Source: an uncultured Polaribacter sp.
GTDB lineage: Bacteria; Bacteroidota; Bacteroidia; Flavobacteriales; Flavobacteriaceae
Assembly: GCA_938084845.1 (NCBI GenBank)
Contig: CALKEB010000043.1
Span: 1-45,643 of the forward strand
Length of the DNA: 45,643 bases
Reading direction: 5' to 3'
Position numbers and translations under genes: made by a program. The notes below the pieces were generated by a model that worked only from the letters and a program-made list of their open reading frames with translations, searched no databases and was not told where the DNA came from. How positions within the stretch are numbered: position 1 is the stretch's first letter; every line of letters begins with the position of its first letter. Positions 18,053 to 26,277 of this stretch are shown here, in pieces.

Positions 18053-18343
18053 TTATTCTTCTACTTCAACTATTTTACGAATAGCGTCTACTAATTTAAA
18101 ATCCAATTCGGTTACTCCACCTTTGTCATGAGTGGTTAATTTTATATCTAAAGTATTGTAAATATTAGTCCATTCTGGATGATGATTTAATACTTCACAT
18201 TCAAAAGCAATTCTATTCATTGCAGACATACAATCTTTAAAGTTATCAAATTCAAAATCTGTATGCAATGCATTATCATAAAACTCCCAGTCTGGGTAAT
18301 CTTTTAATTTCTTGCTTATTTCTAGATCTGTAAGTGTATTCAT
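18053..18343 (-). CDS. phhB: 4a-hydroxytetrahydrobiopterin dehydratase (PCD/DCoH)
   Basis: Dehydrates 4a-hydroxytetrahydropterin, regenerating the pterin cofactor used by aromatic amino acid hydroxylases. The 96-residue protein has the family motif LNHHPEWTNIYNTLDIKLTTHDKGGVTELD, including the paired histidines before Pro-Glu-Trp and the THDxGGxT loop. Full length. It sits between rlmD (67 bases upstream) and the DUF6452 gene. No hydroxylase gene is in the window. Confidence 0.95.
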   Translation of the reverse strand: MNTLTDLEISKKLKDYPDWEFYDNALHTDFEFDNFKDCMSAMNRIAFECEVLNHHPEWTNIYNTLDIKLTTHDKGGVTELDFKLVDAIRKIVEVEE

Positions 18344-18410
18344 GGTATTAATTTTTAGTGCTAAAATAAAATGATTTTATGTAACTAACTGTTAAACAAA
18401 TCAAGTAATT

Positions 18411-19862
18411 CTATTTTTCGAACAAAACAACAGTTTCTATGTGTGCTGTATGTGGAAATTGATCTACCAAACTAATTTTTTTAATTTCATAACCTGCTTC
18501 TCTAAGTAGTTCTGTATCTCTTGCTTGTGTAGCCGGGTTGCAAGATACATATACCATTCTATCTGCATTTAAATGTATTATTTTTTGGAGTGTTTTTGGC
18601 ATAATTCCAGCTCTAGCAGGATCTAAAATTATAGTTTTAATTTTTTCTTGATATTCAGGGTGTACTGCTAAAAACTTTCCAACATCTGCAGCATAAAATT
18701 GTAAACCATCAATAGCATTTCTTTTTGCATTTTCTTTAGCGTCTTCAATAGCAGAAGCAACAATATCTACGCCTACAATTTTTGCGTTGTTGCTTTTAGA
18801 AGCTACTATCTGTCCGATTGTTCCTGTGCCACAAAATAAATCCATAACAATCGTATCATCTACTTTTGATTTGTCCTCTAAAACATAATCAACCACTTTT
18901 GTGTATAGTTTTTCTGCAGACTTAGGATTTGTTTGAAAAAAGCTTTTCATGCTAATTTCAAAATTGAGTCCCAATAATTCTTCAACAATTTTATCTTTAC
19001 CAAAAACCAGTTCAATACTTCCAGAAGTTGCCATAGTTCTATCGCCAACCTCATCGTTAATGGTGTGTAATAAACCAGCAACTCTGTCTCCAAATAATTC
19101 TACTAAAAAACTGGCAAATTTGTTTAAATCAAATTTTGGTAAATCGTATGAAGTAGTCACTAAGTTAAATAATAATTCATTTGTTTTAAATGACTTTCTT
19201 ACCACAAAATACCTAAAGAAACCCTCTTTTTTTGGTCCATGCCAAGGGTCTAAACCCGTGTCAGAACAATATTTTCTTATGGTTTTTAAATGGTCTTCAA
19301 ACTCTTTATCAAATAAACCAGAATCTTTTTCTAGATTTTCACCCATCCACCAAACGCCTCTTCTTTTAAAACCAAGTGTAAATTCATCTTTGTCTCTTTT
19401 TTCAACGTTGTCATAACCAATTGCAGAAAAACCGTATTCCATTTTATTTCTGTAATGAAATACATTAGGTGATGTTATAAATTCGTCAAATAAATCTTCA
19501 ATATTTTCTACTTTACCAATTCTTTTGAAGAGAGATAATGTACTTTCTTTTTTATATTGATGCTGTAATTCAATGGGTAATTTAATATAAGGAGCTCCAG
19601 GAATGTCTTGAAAAGGAACGTCAACTTCATTTTTAGAAGGGGTTATAACATCAATTAGTTTTGCCTCAGCATATTTTTTGCTAGATTTTTTAATTTGTGC
19701 TTTTACCAATTGACCAGGCAATGTATTTGGTACGAAAATAACAAAACTGCCTTCTTCTGAATGAATTCTTGCGATTCCTTTTCCTCCAAAAGCATAATCT
19801 TCTATTCTAAGTTCTAAAACTTGATTTCTCTTTACAAATTTGTTTCGTTCTCTTCTTGGCAT
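18411..19862 (-). CDS. rlmD: 23S rRNA (uracil-5-)-methyltransferase, RlmD/RumA type
   Basis: SAM-dependent C5 methylation of a uridine in 23S rRNA (U1939 in E. coli numbering for RlmD). From the ATG at 19862 it is 483 residues (MPRRERNKFVKRNQVLELRI...); an in-frame TTG at 19883 would add seven residues but is less likely. It has an N-terminal TRAM domain (IEDYAFGGKGIARI, FVPNTLPGQLVKAQI), the SAM motif DLFCGTGTIGQI, the ILDPARAGI motif and the catalytic VYVSCNPATQARD. I do not see the CxxxxxCxxC iron-sulfur cluster of E. coli RlmD, so the target site within the TrmA/RlmC/RlmD group is an assignment by custom. Confidence 0.92.
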   Translation of the reverse strand: MPRRERNKFVKRNQVLELRIEDYAFGGKGIARIHSEEGSFVIFVPNTLPGQLVKAQIKKSSKKYAEAKLIDVITPSKNEVDVPFQDIPGAPYIKLPIELQHQYKKESTLSLFKRIGKVENIEDLFDEFITSPNVFHYRNKMEYGFSAIGYDNVEKRDKDEFTLGFKRRGVWWMGENLEKDSGLFDKEFEDHLKTIRKYCSDTGLDPWHGPKKEGFFRYFVVRKSFKTNELLFNLVTTSYDLPKFDLNKFASFLVELFGDRVAGLLHTINDEVGDRTMATSGSIELVFGKDKIVEELLGLNFEISMKSFFQTNPKSAEKLYTKVVDYVLEDKSKVDDTIVMDLFCGTGTIGQIVASKSNNAKIVGVDIVASAIEDAKENAKRNAIDGLQFYAADVGKFLAVHPEYQEKIKTIILDPARAGIMPKTLQKIIHLNADRMVYVSCNPATQARDTELLREAGYEIKKISLVDQFPHTAHIETVVLFEK

Positions 19863-19894
19863 TCTAAAATATTTGGATTGCAAAATTAGGAAAA

Positions 19895-20033
19895 TTGAAC
19901 ACTATTTAGATTAATTTCTTATTTTTGTTTTTCTCCGAGGATGATTTCTTTCCCACGCTGAATTTCTGACTATTGTTAGAAGGATAAAGGTAGAACAGGA
20001 ATGTTTTTAATATAAACATTTAAATAAATTAAA
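19895..20033 (+). promoter_or_regulatory. Promoter and long leader of the ornithine aminotransferase gene
   Basis: TTG at 19895-19897, 22-base spacer and TATTTTTG at 19920-19927 (exact TAnnTTTG) predict a start near 19934 and a leader of about 100 bases, long for this window. The leader holds a hairpin TTCTGAC-TATT-GTTAGAA (19963-19980), a GC-richer block (CTCCGAGG, TTCCCACGC) and a second hairpin AATGTTT/AAACATT (20000-20020) that ends 13 bases before the ATG and could affect ribosome access. Known riboswitch families were not recognised. Confidence 0.45.
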
Positions 20034-21314
20034 ATGGCTGTTTTAGAGCAATTAACATCGCAAGAAGCGATTGAATTAGAAAATAAATATGGGGCACACA
20101 ATTACCATCCACTTCCTGTAGTTTTAAGTAGGGGAGAAGGCGTATATGTGTGGGATGTAGAAGGTAAAAAATATTTTGATTTTTTATCTGCTTATTCTGC
20201 TGTAAATCAAGGGCATTGTCATCCTAAGATTGTAAATGCAATGACAAATCAGGCAAAAACATTAAGTTTAACGTCAAGAGCATTCTATAACGATATGCTT
20301 GGTACATACGAAAAATTTGCTTCTGAATATTTTGGTTTTGATAAGTTATTACCAATGAATACTGGAGCAGAAGCAGTAGAAACGGCTTTAAAAATTGCAA
20401 GAAAATGGGCTTATGAAGTTAAAGGGATTGATGAAAATAAAGCCGAAATCATTGTTTGCGAAAATAATTTTCATGGAAGAACAACTACAATTATTTCATT
20501 TTCTAATGATCCTGTAGCTAGAAAAAATTTTGGACCTTACACCAAAGGGTTTTTAAAAATTGAATATGATAATTTACAGCAATTAAAAGAAACTTTAGAG
20601 AATAATGCTTCTATAGCAGCGTTTTTAGTAGAACCTATACAAGGAGAAGCGGGTGTTTATGTCCCTTCTGATGGATATTTGGCTGCAGCAAAAAAAATGT
20701 GTGAAGACCATAATGTATTGTTTATTGCAGATGAAGTTCAAACAGGAATTGCAAGAACAGGTAGGCTACTAGCAACTTGCGGAAATTGTGCTTGTGAAAA
20801 TAAAAACTGTTCTGGAACTCCAGAAGTGAAGCCTGATATTTTAATTCTTGGTAAAGCATTAAGTGGTGGTGCCTATCCTGTTTCTGCTGTTTTAGCCAAT
20901 AACGCTATAATGAATGTTATTAAACCCGGAAACCATGGGTCTACTTTTGGAGGAAACCCAATTGCAGCTGCAGTAGCAATGGCGGCATTAGAAGTGGTTG
21001 CAGAAGAAAAATTAGCGATTAATGCAGATCGATTAGGAAAAATATTTAGAGAAGAGTTAAATGCATTTTGCCAAACCAATACTTTGGTAAACGCTGTAAG
21101 AGGTAAGGGATTATTAAATGCCATATTAATTAATGACTCTGAAGAGAGTTCAACAGCTTGGGATATTTGTATACAACTTAGAGATAATGGTTTATTAGCA
21201 AAACCAACTCATGGAAATATTATTCGTTTTGCACCGCCTTTAGTGATGAATGAAGAACAACTTAGAACATGTATTGATATTATTACGACTACCATTAGTA
21301 ATTTTAAGAAGTAA
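20034..21314 (+). CDS. rocD: Ornithine--oxo-acid aminotransferase with a four-cysteine insert
   Basis: PLP enzyme converting ornithine and 2-oxoglutarate to glutamate-5-semialdehyde and glutamate. The 426-residue protein has the class III aminotransferase blocks: [70 protein letters not shown], the PLP lysine in [15 protein letters not shown] and the [10 protein letters not shown] motif. Between TGRLLAT and [11 protein letters not shown] there is an insert with cysteines at 249, 252, 254 and 259 ([13 protein letters not shown]), absent from typical ornithine aminotransferases and looking like a metal site. It has its own promoter, a long leader and a terminator. Confidence 0.95.
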   Translation: MAVLEQLTSQEAIELENKYGAHNYHPLPVVLSRGEGVYVWDVEGKKYFDFLSAYSAVNQGHCHPKIVNAMTNQAKTLSLTSRAFYNDMLGTYEKFASEYFGFDKLLPMNTGAEAVETALKIARKWAYEVKGIDENKAEIIVCENNFHGRTTTIISFSNDPVARKNFGPYTKGFLKIEYDNLQQLKETLENNASIAAFLVEPIQGEAGVYVPSDGYLAAAKKMCEDHNVLFIADEVQTGIARTGRLLATCGNCACENKNCSGTPEVKPDILILGKALSGGAYPVSAVLANNAIMNVIKPGNHGSTFGGNPIAAAVAMAALEVVAEEKLAINADRLGKIFREELNAFCQTNTLVNAVRGKGLLNAILINDSEESSTAWDICIQLRDNGLLAKPTHGNIIRFAPPLVMNEEQLRTCIDIITTTISNFKK

Positions 21315-21333
21315 GTTATAATAGTTTATTTAT

Positions 21334-21370
21334 AAAATCATGATTTTAATTTTGAAATCATGATTTTTTT
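21334..21370 (+). terminator. Rho-independent terminator after rocD
   Basis: 13-base-pair inverted repeat (21334-21346 with 21355-21367, core ATCATGAT) around an 8-base loop, followed by a T-run to 21370. It begins 20 bases after the rocD stop. Confidence 0.75.
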
Positions 21371-21402
21371 TATCTTTATAATTAAATTAAAAAAGAATAT
21401 TT

Positions 21403-21858
21403 ATGAAAGCACATGAGCCAATTACCCAATTAGAAGAGTTAAACATAAATGCAGACGCAAGGAGATTTTTAAAAGAAACAAGCAAATGGTCTTTTTTTAT
21501 TGGAGTTTTAGGGGTTGTTGGAATCGTTTTTATGATATTCGGGGGGCTACTATCTTCTTTTATTTTTAATTCATTACCACAACAACCTTCTTCTGCTCTT
21601 CCAATTGATATGGGAAGTGTAATGACTGTTTTTTATTTACTATTGGCTTTGTTGTATGTTTTTCCAATATATTACTTACTGCAATTTTCTATTAAATTAA
21701 AAAAAGCGTTAACCACTAAAGAAGATGCTATATTGGCAGATGCTTTTCAAATGCTAAAATCACATTACAAATTTATTGGAGTTTTATGCATTATTGTGAT
21801 TTCTCTAAACATACTCTCAATAATTGCTATCGCTTTAGGAGCGTTTGCTTTTATATAA
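21403..21858 (+). CDS. Small membrane protein, DUF5362-like
   Basis: A 151-residue protein with an N-terminal soluble part (LEELNINADARRFLKETSKW) and three or four membrane helices (about residues 30-53, 71-90, 125-150). The AFQMLKSHYKFIGVL segment before the last helix is characteristic of the family I recall as DUF5362. Function unknown; inner membrane. Monocistronic: a terminator precedes it and another follows. Confidence 0.65.
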   Translation: MKAHEPITQLEELNINADARRFLKETSKWSFFIGVLGVVGIVFMIFGGLLSSFIFNSLPQQPSSALPIDMGSVMTVFYLLLALLYVFPIYYLLQFSIKLKKALTTKEDAILADAFQMLKSHYKFIGVLCIIVISLNILSIIAIALGAFAFI

Positions 21859-21883
21859 AATTGTTGGTACATAAACAGAAAAG

Positions 21884-21914
21884 AAAATCCAGTTATTTTG
21901 TAACTGGATTTTTT
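21884..21914 (+). terminator. Rho-independent terminator
   Basis: 12-base-pair stem (AAATCCAGTTA core, 21884-21895 with 21901-21912), loop TTTTG, and a T-run. It serves the DUF5362-like gene and may also act on the convergent frameshifted gene. Confidence 0.85.
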
Positions 21915-21927
21915 CTATTTATTGGTA

Positions 21928-22234
21928 TTAATTCATTTTTTCTTCAAATTCTAACCAAAAAGAGTCCCAATCTATGTTTGCTAAACTATATAAGCTGTAT
22001 AAAAAATAGATTCCGTTTATACTTAAAGCAATTAAAGCAAACGTTTTAGCATTCTGCATTGCCTTTAAACTCTCTGCATCATAGTCTTCTGGATGAAGTT
22101 GTGCCTCGTTTAGTTTTTTATTAGCAATTAAAAATGAAGGTAGTGCTACAAGTACCCCCTAAGCCAAGGAAAATACAGCATACCAAGCTAATAGAAGATA
22201 AAACGTAAATGATTGTGGTATTTAATTTTTTCAT
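21928..22234 (-). pseudogene. Frameshifted small membrane protein (CCC-motif-like)
   Basis: The minus strand starts MKKLNTTIIYVLSSISLVCCIFL (ATG at 22234) and stops after 37 residues. In the neighbouring frame the protein continues LVALPSFLIANKKL and goes on through a second membrane helix (TFALIALSINGIYFLYSL) to WLEFEEKMN and a TAA at 21928. Removing one base from the G run at 22159-22155 joins the two into a 101-residue two-helix protein. The layout, a Cys-Cys helix followed by a polar loop and second helix, is like the flavobacterial CCC-motif membrane proteins often found beside DUF2752, which is the gene just upstream here. Either a real broken gene, a phase-variable tract, or a sequencing error. 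Confidence 0.75.
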
Positions 22235-22244
22235 TAGATCTATT

Positions 22245-22532
22245 TTAAATGATTATTTTTATGAGGTAGTTTACTACAATTATTACTAAGTTAATGTAGG
22301 CCAATCTACTAATAATTTTAGGAGCATTTTTTATCTTTTTTAAAAAATTTATACTGGTAAAACTTATCAATAAAATGAGTGTAAAAATAGCAGGATACAT
22401 TAGAAATGCCTCTAACCATTGTCCATTTAAAAGTAATATAAATGACCTTTGCAAACCACAACCCAAACATTCTATATGTAAGAATGTTTTACTAAAGCAG
22501 GGCAACATGTAACTTTCTAAATCTTGAAACAT
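22245..22532 (-). CDS. DUF2752 family membrane protein
   Basis: A 95-residue protein with the DUF2752 signature: LPCFSKTFLHIECLGCGLQRSFILLLNGQWLEAFLMYP, including the CLGCGLQR motif. Two or three membrane helices follow. Function unknown; these small proteins occur widely in Bacteroidota. It begins 3 bases after the stop of the YbaB gene and ends 10 bases before the start of the frameshifted membrane protein gene, so the three form one unit. Confidence 0.88.
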   Translation of the reverse strand: MFQDLESYMLPCFSKTFLHIECLGCGLQRSFILLLNGQWLEAFLMYPAIFTLILLISFTSINFLKKIKNAPKIISRLAYINLVIIVVNYLIKIII

Positions 22533-22535
22533 TAT

Positions 22536-22859
22536 TTATTTAAACATGTCCATTCCTGGAATATTAGGCATACCGCTTTTAGCGGCTATCGCCATTTCAT
22601 TTTCATTAATTCTAGAGGCCTTCTCTATGGCCTTATTTAATGTTATGATTAAATAATCTTCTAATGCTTCTGCATCATTCAATAAGGAATTATCAATAGA
22701 AATAGATTTTATAGTTCTGTTTGCGGTAAGTGTAACTTTAATTTTATGGTCGGCTGAGTTTTCATCAACCAAAACTGTATCTAGCCTTTTTTTAGTTGCC
22801 TCTACTTTTTGCTGAGCTTCTTTTAATTTACCCATCATTCCTTTAATATCTCCAAACAT
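22536..22859 (-). CDS. YbaB/EbfC nucleoid-associated protein
   Basis: Small dimeric DNA-binding protein of the YbaB/EbfC family, with a role in nucleoid organisation. The 107-residue protein has the expected [28 protein letters not shown]-terminal helix, the [17 protein letters not shown] beta sheet and the C-terminal helix [34 protein letters not shown]. Length matches. It leads the unit with the two small membrane proteins. Confidence 0.93.
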   Translation of the reverse strand: MFGDIKGMMGKLKEAQQKVEATKKRLDTVLVDENSADHKIKVTLTANRTIKSISIDNSLLNDAEALEDYLIITLNKAIEKASRINENEMAIAAKSGMPNIPGMDMFK

Positions 22860-22883
22860 TTTTTCTTTTTATTAAGTTTGAAA

Positions 22884-22891
22884 CAAATTTA
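22884..22891 (-). promoter_or_regulatory. -7 element for the YbaB gene
   Basis: Minus strand TAAATTTG matches TAnnTTTG and lies about 24 bases before the start codon. No properly spaced TTG is seen. Confidence 0.4.
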
Positions 22892-22993
22892 AGAAATCAA
22901 CAACACATAAATGAATTCTTTCAAAATGAAAGCGAATTTTTTAAAAGACATATAATTAAGTCTTATTTTTACTCACGCTAAAAAATAGGACAA

Positions 22994-25096
22994 ATGAAAA
23001 GTACAGATGCCAAACCACCAATTGCAGAAATAAAACCAACAAGATTAGAAAATCATGGGGATGTAAGAGTAGACAACTATTTTTGGATGCGTTTGTCAGA
23101 TGAACAAAAGGCAGCTGCTATTAAAGACGAGCAAACAGAGAACGTAATCGCTTATTTAGAGGCAGAAAATAAATACTACAACACCATTGTTGGCTACACA
23201 AATAATTTTCAAGAGCATCTATTTCAAGAAATGAAAGGCAGGATAAAAGAAGACGATTCTTCTGTACCTTACAAAAACAATGGATATTTCTACAATACTA
23301 GATATGAGGTTGGTAAACAGTATCCAATTTATAGCAGAAAAAAAGGGAGTTTAGATGCAGCTGAAGAAATTTTATTTGACGTCAATGAAATGGCGAAAGA
23401 CTTTGATTATTACCAGTTGGGTGGTTTAAATGTATCTCCAAACAATAAATTAGTTGTTTTTGCAACGGATACCGTAAGTAGAAGACAGTATTTTTTAAGA
23501 ATTAAAAATTTAGAAACTGGTAAAATTTACGATGATATTATCGAAAACACAACAGGTGGCTCTGTTTGGGCTAATGATAATAAAATTATTTTTTATACTA
23601 AGAAAAACCCAGTTACATTAAGAAGTGAAAAAATATTTAGACATGTTCTAGGTACACCAACTTCAGAAGATGTAGAGGTTTATCACGAAAAAGACGATAC
23701 TTTTGGAACTTATGTAACCAAATCTAAATCAAAAAAATATATTATCATAAGTTCTTTTGCAACAATGACATCAGAATCTAGATATTTAGATGCAGATACT
23801 CCAACTGGTAATTTTACAATTATTCAACCAAGATTAAAAAATATAGAATACAATGTATCTCACTACAAAGATCATTTTTATTTTTTAACCAATAAAGATG
23901 GTGCAACTAATTTTAAATTGATGAAAACTTCTGTTCATCAAACAAGTGTAGCACATTGGGAAGATGTAATTCCACATAGAAAGGAAACCTTATTGGAAGA
24001 TTTTTCTATTTTTAGTGATTACCTGGTTTTAGAGGAACGGACTAATGGATTACATAAAATTCGCATAAAACGTTGGGATGATACCAAAGATTATTATTTA
24101 CCTTTCAAAGAAGAAACATACGCTGTAGGTGTTTATGGAAATCCTGAATTTGATACAGATATCATTAGATATTCTTATAATTCTTTTACAAGCCCAAGTG
24201 CTGTCATTGATTTTAATATGGCTACAAAAGCGAAAGAAATTAAAAAACAACAAGAGGTTTTAGGCGGTAAGTTTAAACAAGAAAATTACAAAAGTAAACG
24301 TGTTTGGGCAACTGTAAGAGATGGAAAAAAAGTTGCTATTTCTTTAGTTTACCACAAAGACACTCCGTTAAATGAAAACACACCTTTGTTGCAATATGCC
24401 TATGGTTCTTATGGTCATACCATATCGGATCGTTTCTCTACCACGCGTTTAAGTTTGTTAGAAAGAGGTTTTGTGTATGCCTTAGCTCATGTTAGGGGAA
24501 GTGAATATCTTGGGCGAGAATGGTATGAAGATGGTAAAATGTTAAATAAAAAAAATACTTTTTATGATTTTATAGACTGTTCACAATTTTTAATTGATCA
24601 TAACTATACATCCCCAAAACATTTATACGCAATGGGTGGGTCTGCAGGTGGATTATTAATGGGGGCAATTGTAAATATAAAGCCAGAACTATACCATGGA
24701 ATTATAGCTGCAGTCCCTTTTGTAGACGTTGTTTCTACAATGTTAGATGACAGTATACCGTTAACAACAGGTGAATATGATGAGTGGGGTAACCCTAATC
24801 ATAAAGAATTTTATGACTATATAAAATCATATTCTCCTTATGATAATGTAGCAAAAAAAGCATATCCTAATATATTGGTAACTACAGGTTTCCATGACTC
24901 TCAAGTGCAGTATTGGGAACCAGTAAAATGGGTAGCAAAATTAAGAGCATTGAAAACAGATACAAATCTATTATTTCTAGACACCAATATGGAAACTGGT
25001 CATGGAGGTGCTTCTGGTCGTTTTGAGTCATTAAAAGAAACTGCAAAAGAATATACATTTTTATTAGCCTTAGAAAATAAACTAGCGCAACTTTAA
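22994..25096 (+). CDS. S9 family serine oligopeptidase (oligopeptidase B type)
   Basis: Cleaves short peptides after basic residues in the oligopeptidase B group. The 700-residue protein has an N-terminal seven-bladed propeller (residues about 70-400) and a C-terminal alpha/beta hydrolase domain. The catalytic triad is Ser550 in MGGSAGGLLMG, Asp635 in GFHDSQVQYWEP and His670 in TGHGGASGR. The conserved HVRGSEYLGREWYEDGKML block is present. No signal peptide is visible (MKSTDAKPPIAEIKPTR), so it is probably cytoplasmic. The PtrB-like assignment rests on the overall motif set; exact cleavage preference is not readable. Confidence 0.92.
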   Translation: MKSTDAKPPIAEIKPTRLENHGDVRVDNYFWMRLSDEQKAAAIKDEQTENVIAYLEAENKYYNTIVGYTNNFQEHLFQEMKGRIKEDDSSVPYKNNGYFYNTRYEVGKQYPIYSRKKGSLDAAEEILFDVNEMAKDFDYYQLGGLNVSPNNKLVVFATDTVSRRQYFLRIKNLETGKIYDDIIENTTGGSVWANDNKIIFYTKKNPVTLRSEKIFRHVLGTPTSEDVEVYHEKDDTFGTYVTKSKSKKYIIISSFATMTSESRYLDADTPTGNFTIIQPRLKNIEYNVSHYKDHFYFLTNKDGATNFKLMKTSVHQTSVAHWEDVIPHRKETLLEDFSIFSDYLVLEERTNGLHKIRIKRWDDTKDYYLPFKEETYAVGVYGNPEFDTDIIRYSYNSFTSPSAVIDFNMATKAKEIKKQQEVLGGKFKQENYKSKRVWATVRDGKKVAISLVYHKDTPLNENTPLLQYAYGSYGHTISDRFSTTRLSLLERGFVYALAHVRGSEYLGREWYEDGKMLNKKNTFYDFIDCSQFLIDHNYTSPKHLYAMGGSAGGLLMGAIVNIKPELYHGIIAAVPFVDVVSTMLDDSIPLTTGEYDEWGNPNHKEFYDYIKSYSPYDNVAKKAYPNILVTTGFHDSQVQYWEPVKWVAKLRALKTDTNLLFLDTNMETGHGGASGRFESLKETAKEYTFLLALENKLAQL

Positions 25097-25108
25097 TTAA
25101 AAAAGACA

Positions 25109-25175
25109 GATACTGATTGTTTTTTATAAAAAAATAGTATCACTTTTTGTAATTCGATTAGGAAATGTACTTTTG
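25109..25175 (+). promoter_or_regulatory. Promoter with upstream palindrome for the cysteine-synthase-like gene
   Basis: TTG at 25147-25149, an 18-base spacer and TACTTTTG at 25168-25175 form a complete Bacteroidota promoter; initiation near 25182 leaves about 15 bases of leader. Just upstream, GATACT (25109-25114) and AGTATC (25136-25141) flank a TTTTTTATAAAAAA self-complementary core, giving a long imperfect hairpin that may end the peptidase transcript or bind a regulator. Confidence 0.7.
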
Positions 25176-25196
25176 CAACTGATTTAGATAAAAAGA

Positions 25197-26195
25197 ATGA
25201 CTAGAAATCAAGATATAAAAGATTCTATTTTAGACTTAATAGGGCAAACACCTTTAGTAAAGTTACAACGAGTAACAAGCGCACTAAAGGGTTCTTATTT
25301 TGCAAAATTAGAGGCTTTTAATCCTGGTTTATCACAAAAAGACAGAATTGCTTTGCATATTGTAGAAAATGCAGAAGAAAAAGGAATTCTAACTAAAGGC
25401 GCTACTATTGTAGAAACTACCTCTGGGAATACAGGGTACAGTTTGGCGATGATTGGTTTGGTAAAAGGCTACAAATGTATTTTAGCTGTTTCAGATAAAT
25501 CATCTCAAGATAAAATAGACTTATTAAAAACAATGGGGGCAGAGGTGCATGTGTGCCCTGCAAATGTTCCTGCCAGTGATCCAAGGTCTTATTACGAGGT
25601 TGCTAAAAGAATCCATTTAGAAACCCCAAATTCAGTTTATATAAATCAATATTTTAATGAATTAAACAGCGAGGCACATTATAAAACTACGGGTCCAGAA
25701 ATTTGGAAACAAACTGAAGGTAAAATCACACATCTGGTAGTAGCAAGTGGAACTGGAGGTACAATTTCTGGAACAGGGAAGTATTTAAAAGAACTAAATC
25801 CGAATATTAAAATATTAGGGGTAGATGCTGTTGGTTCTGTGTTAAAAAAATACCATGAAACTGGAGAGTTAGATTTAAATGAAGTATTGCCATATAAAAT
25901 AGAAGGTTTAGGTAAAAACTTAATTCCTACTGCAACAAACTTCGATGTTATTGATGTTTATGAAAAAGTAACTGATAAAGAAGCCGCATTTGCTGCAAAA
26001 GATATTCTAAAAAAAGAAGGTATTTTCTGTGGGTATACTTGTGGTGCAGTTTTACAAGCTACTATACAATACCATGCACAAAATTATTTCTCAGAAGATA
26101 GTTTTGTTGTCCTTATTTTTCCCGATCATGGATCTAGGTATATGAATAAAATTTACAATGCATCATGGATGAGGAATCAAGGTTTTATTGATTAA
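25197..26195 (+). CDS. PLP-dependent cysteine synthase family enzyme, probable cysteate synthase
   Basis: A 332-residue fold-type II PLP enzyme. The PLP lysine is Lys48 in [12 protein letters not shown], the substrate loop is [12 protein letters not shown], and the phosphate-binding glycine loop is [15 protein letters not shown]. These are the blocks of CysK/CysM/CBS. The next gene is a cysteate-fatty-acyltransferase-like enzyme, and in sulfonolipid-making Bacteroidota a cysteine synthase homolog makes L-cysteate from O-phosphoserine and sulfite. By this context I infer cysteate synthase (SulA-type) rather than ordinary cysteine synthase; sequence motifs alone do not separate the two. It has its own promoter. 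Confidence 0.85.
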   Translation: MTRNQDIKDSILDLIGQTPLVKLQRVTSALKGSYFAKLEAFNPGLSQKDRIALHIVENAEEKGILTKGATIVETTSGNTGYSLAMIGLVKGYKCILAVSDKSSQDKIDLLKTMGAEVHVCPANVPASDPRSYYEVAKRIHLETPNSVYINQYFNELNSEAHYKTTGPEIWKQTEGKITHLVVASGTGGTISGTGKYLKELNPNIKILGVDAVGSVLKKYHETGELDLNEVLPYKIEGLGKNLIPTATNFDVIDVYEKVTDKEAAFAAKDILKKEGIFCGYTCGAVLQATIQYHAQNYFSEDSFVVLIFPDHGSRYMNKIYNASWMRNQGFID

Positions 26196-26217
26196 CTCAC
26201 TATTTAAATGACAACAT

Positions 26218-26256
26218 GTTATCAATTGTGATAACTCTATTTTTTTGCTAACTTTG
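26218..26256 (+). promoter_or_regulatory. Promoter of the acyltransferase gene with palindrome over the -33 element
   Basis: TTG at 26226-26228, 20-base spacer and TAACTTTG at 26249-26256 (exact TAnnTTTG); initiation near 26263. The perfect inverted repeat GTTATCA-ATTG-TGATAAC (26218-26235) covers the TTG exactly. It could be an operator blocking the promoter, or, since a T-run follows at 26240-26246, a weak terminator of the preceding gene. Confidence 0.6.
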
Positions 26257-26277
26257 TAAATCTGAAAATAGAATAAA

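Noticed and set aside
18949..19416. Open frame of 155 codons on the plus strand inside rlmD
   Set aside because: It is antisense to well-conserved RlmD motifs, its translation is low-complexity Ser/Asn/Leu-rich as expected for complement of AT-rich coding DNA, and it has no promoter or family match.
21786..22049. Open frame of 87 codons on the plus strand running out of the DUF5362-like gene
   Set aside because: It overlaps a terminator hairpin and the antisense of the frameshifted membrane protein; no independent coding signal.
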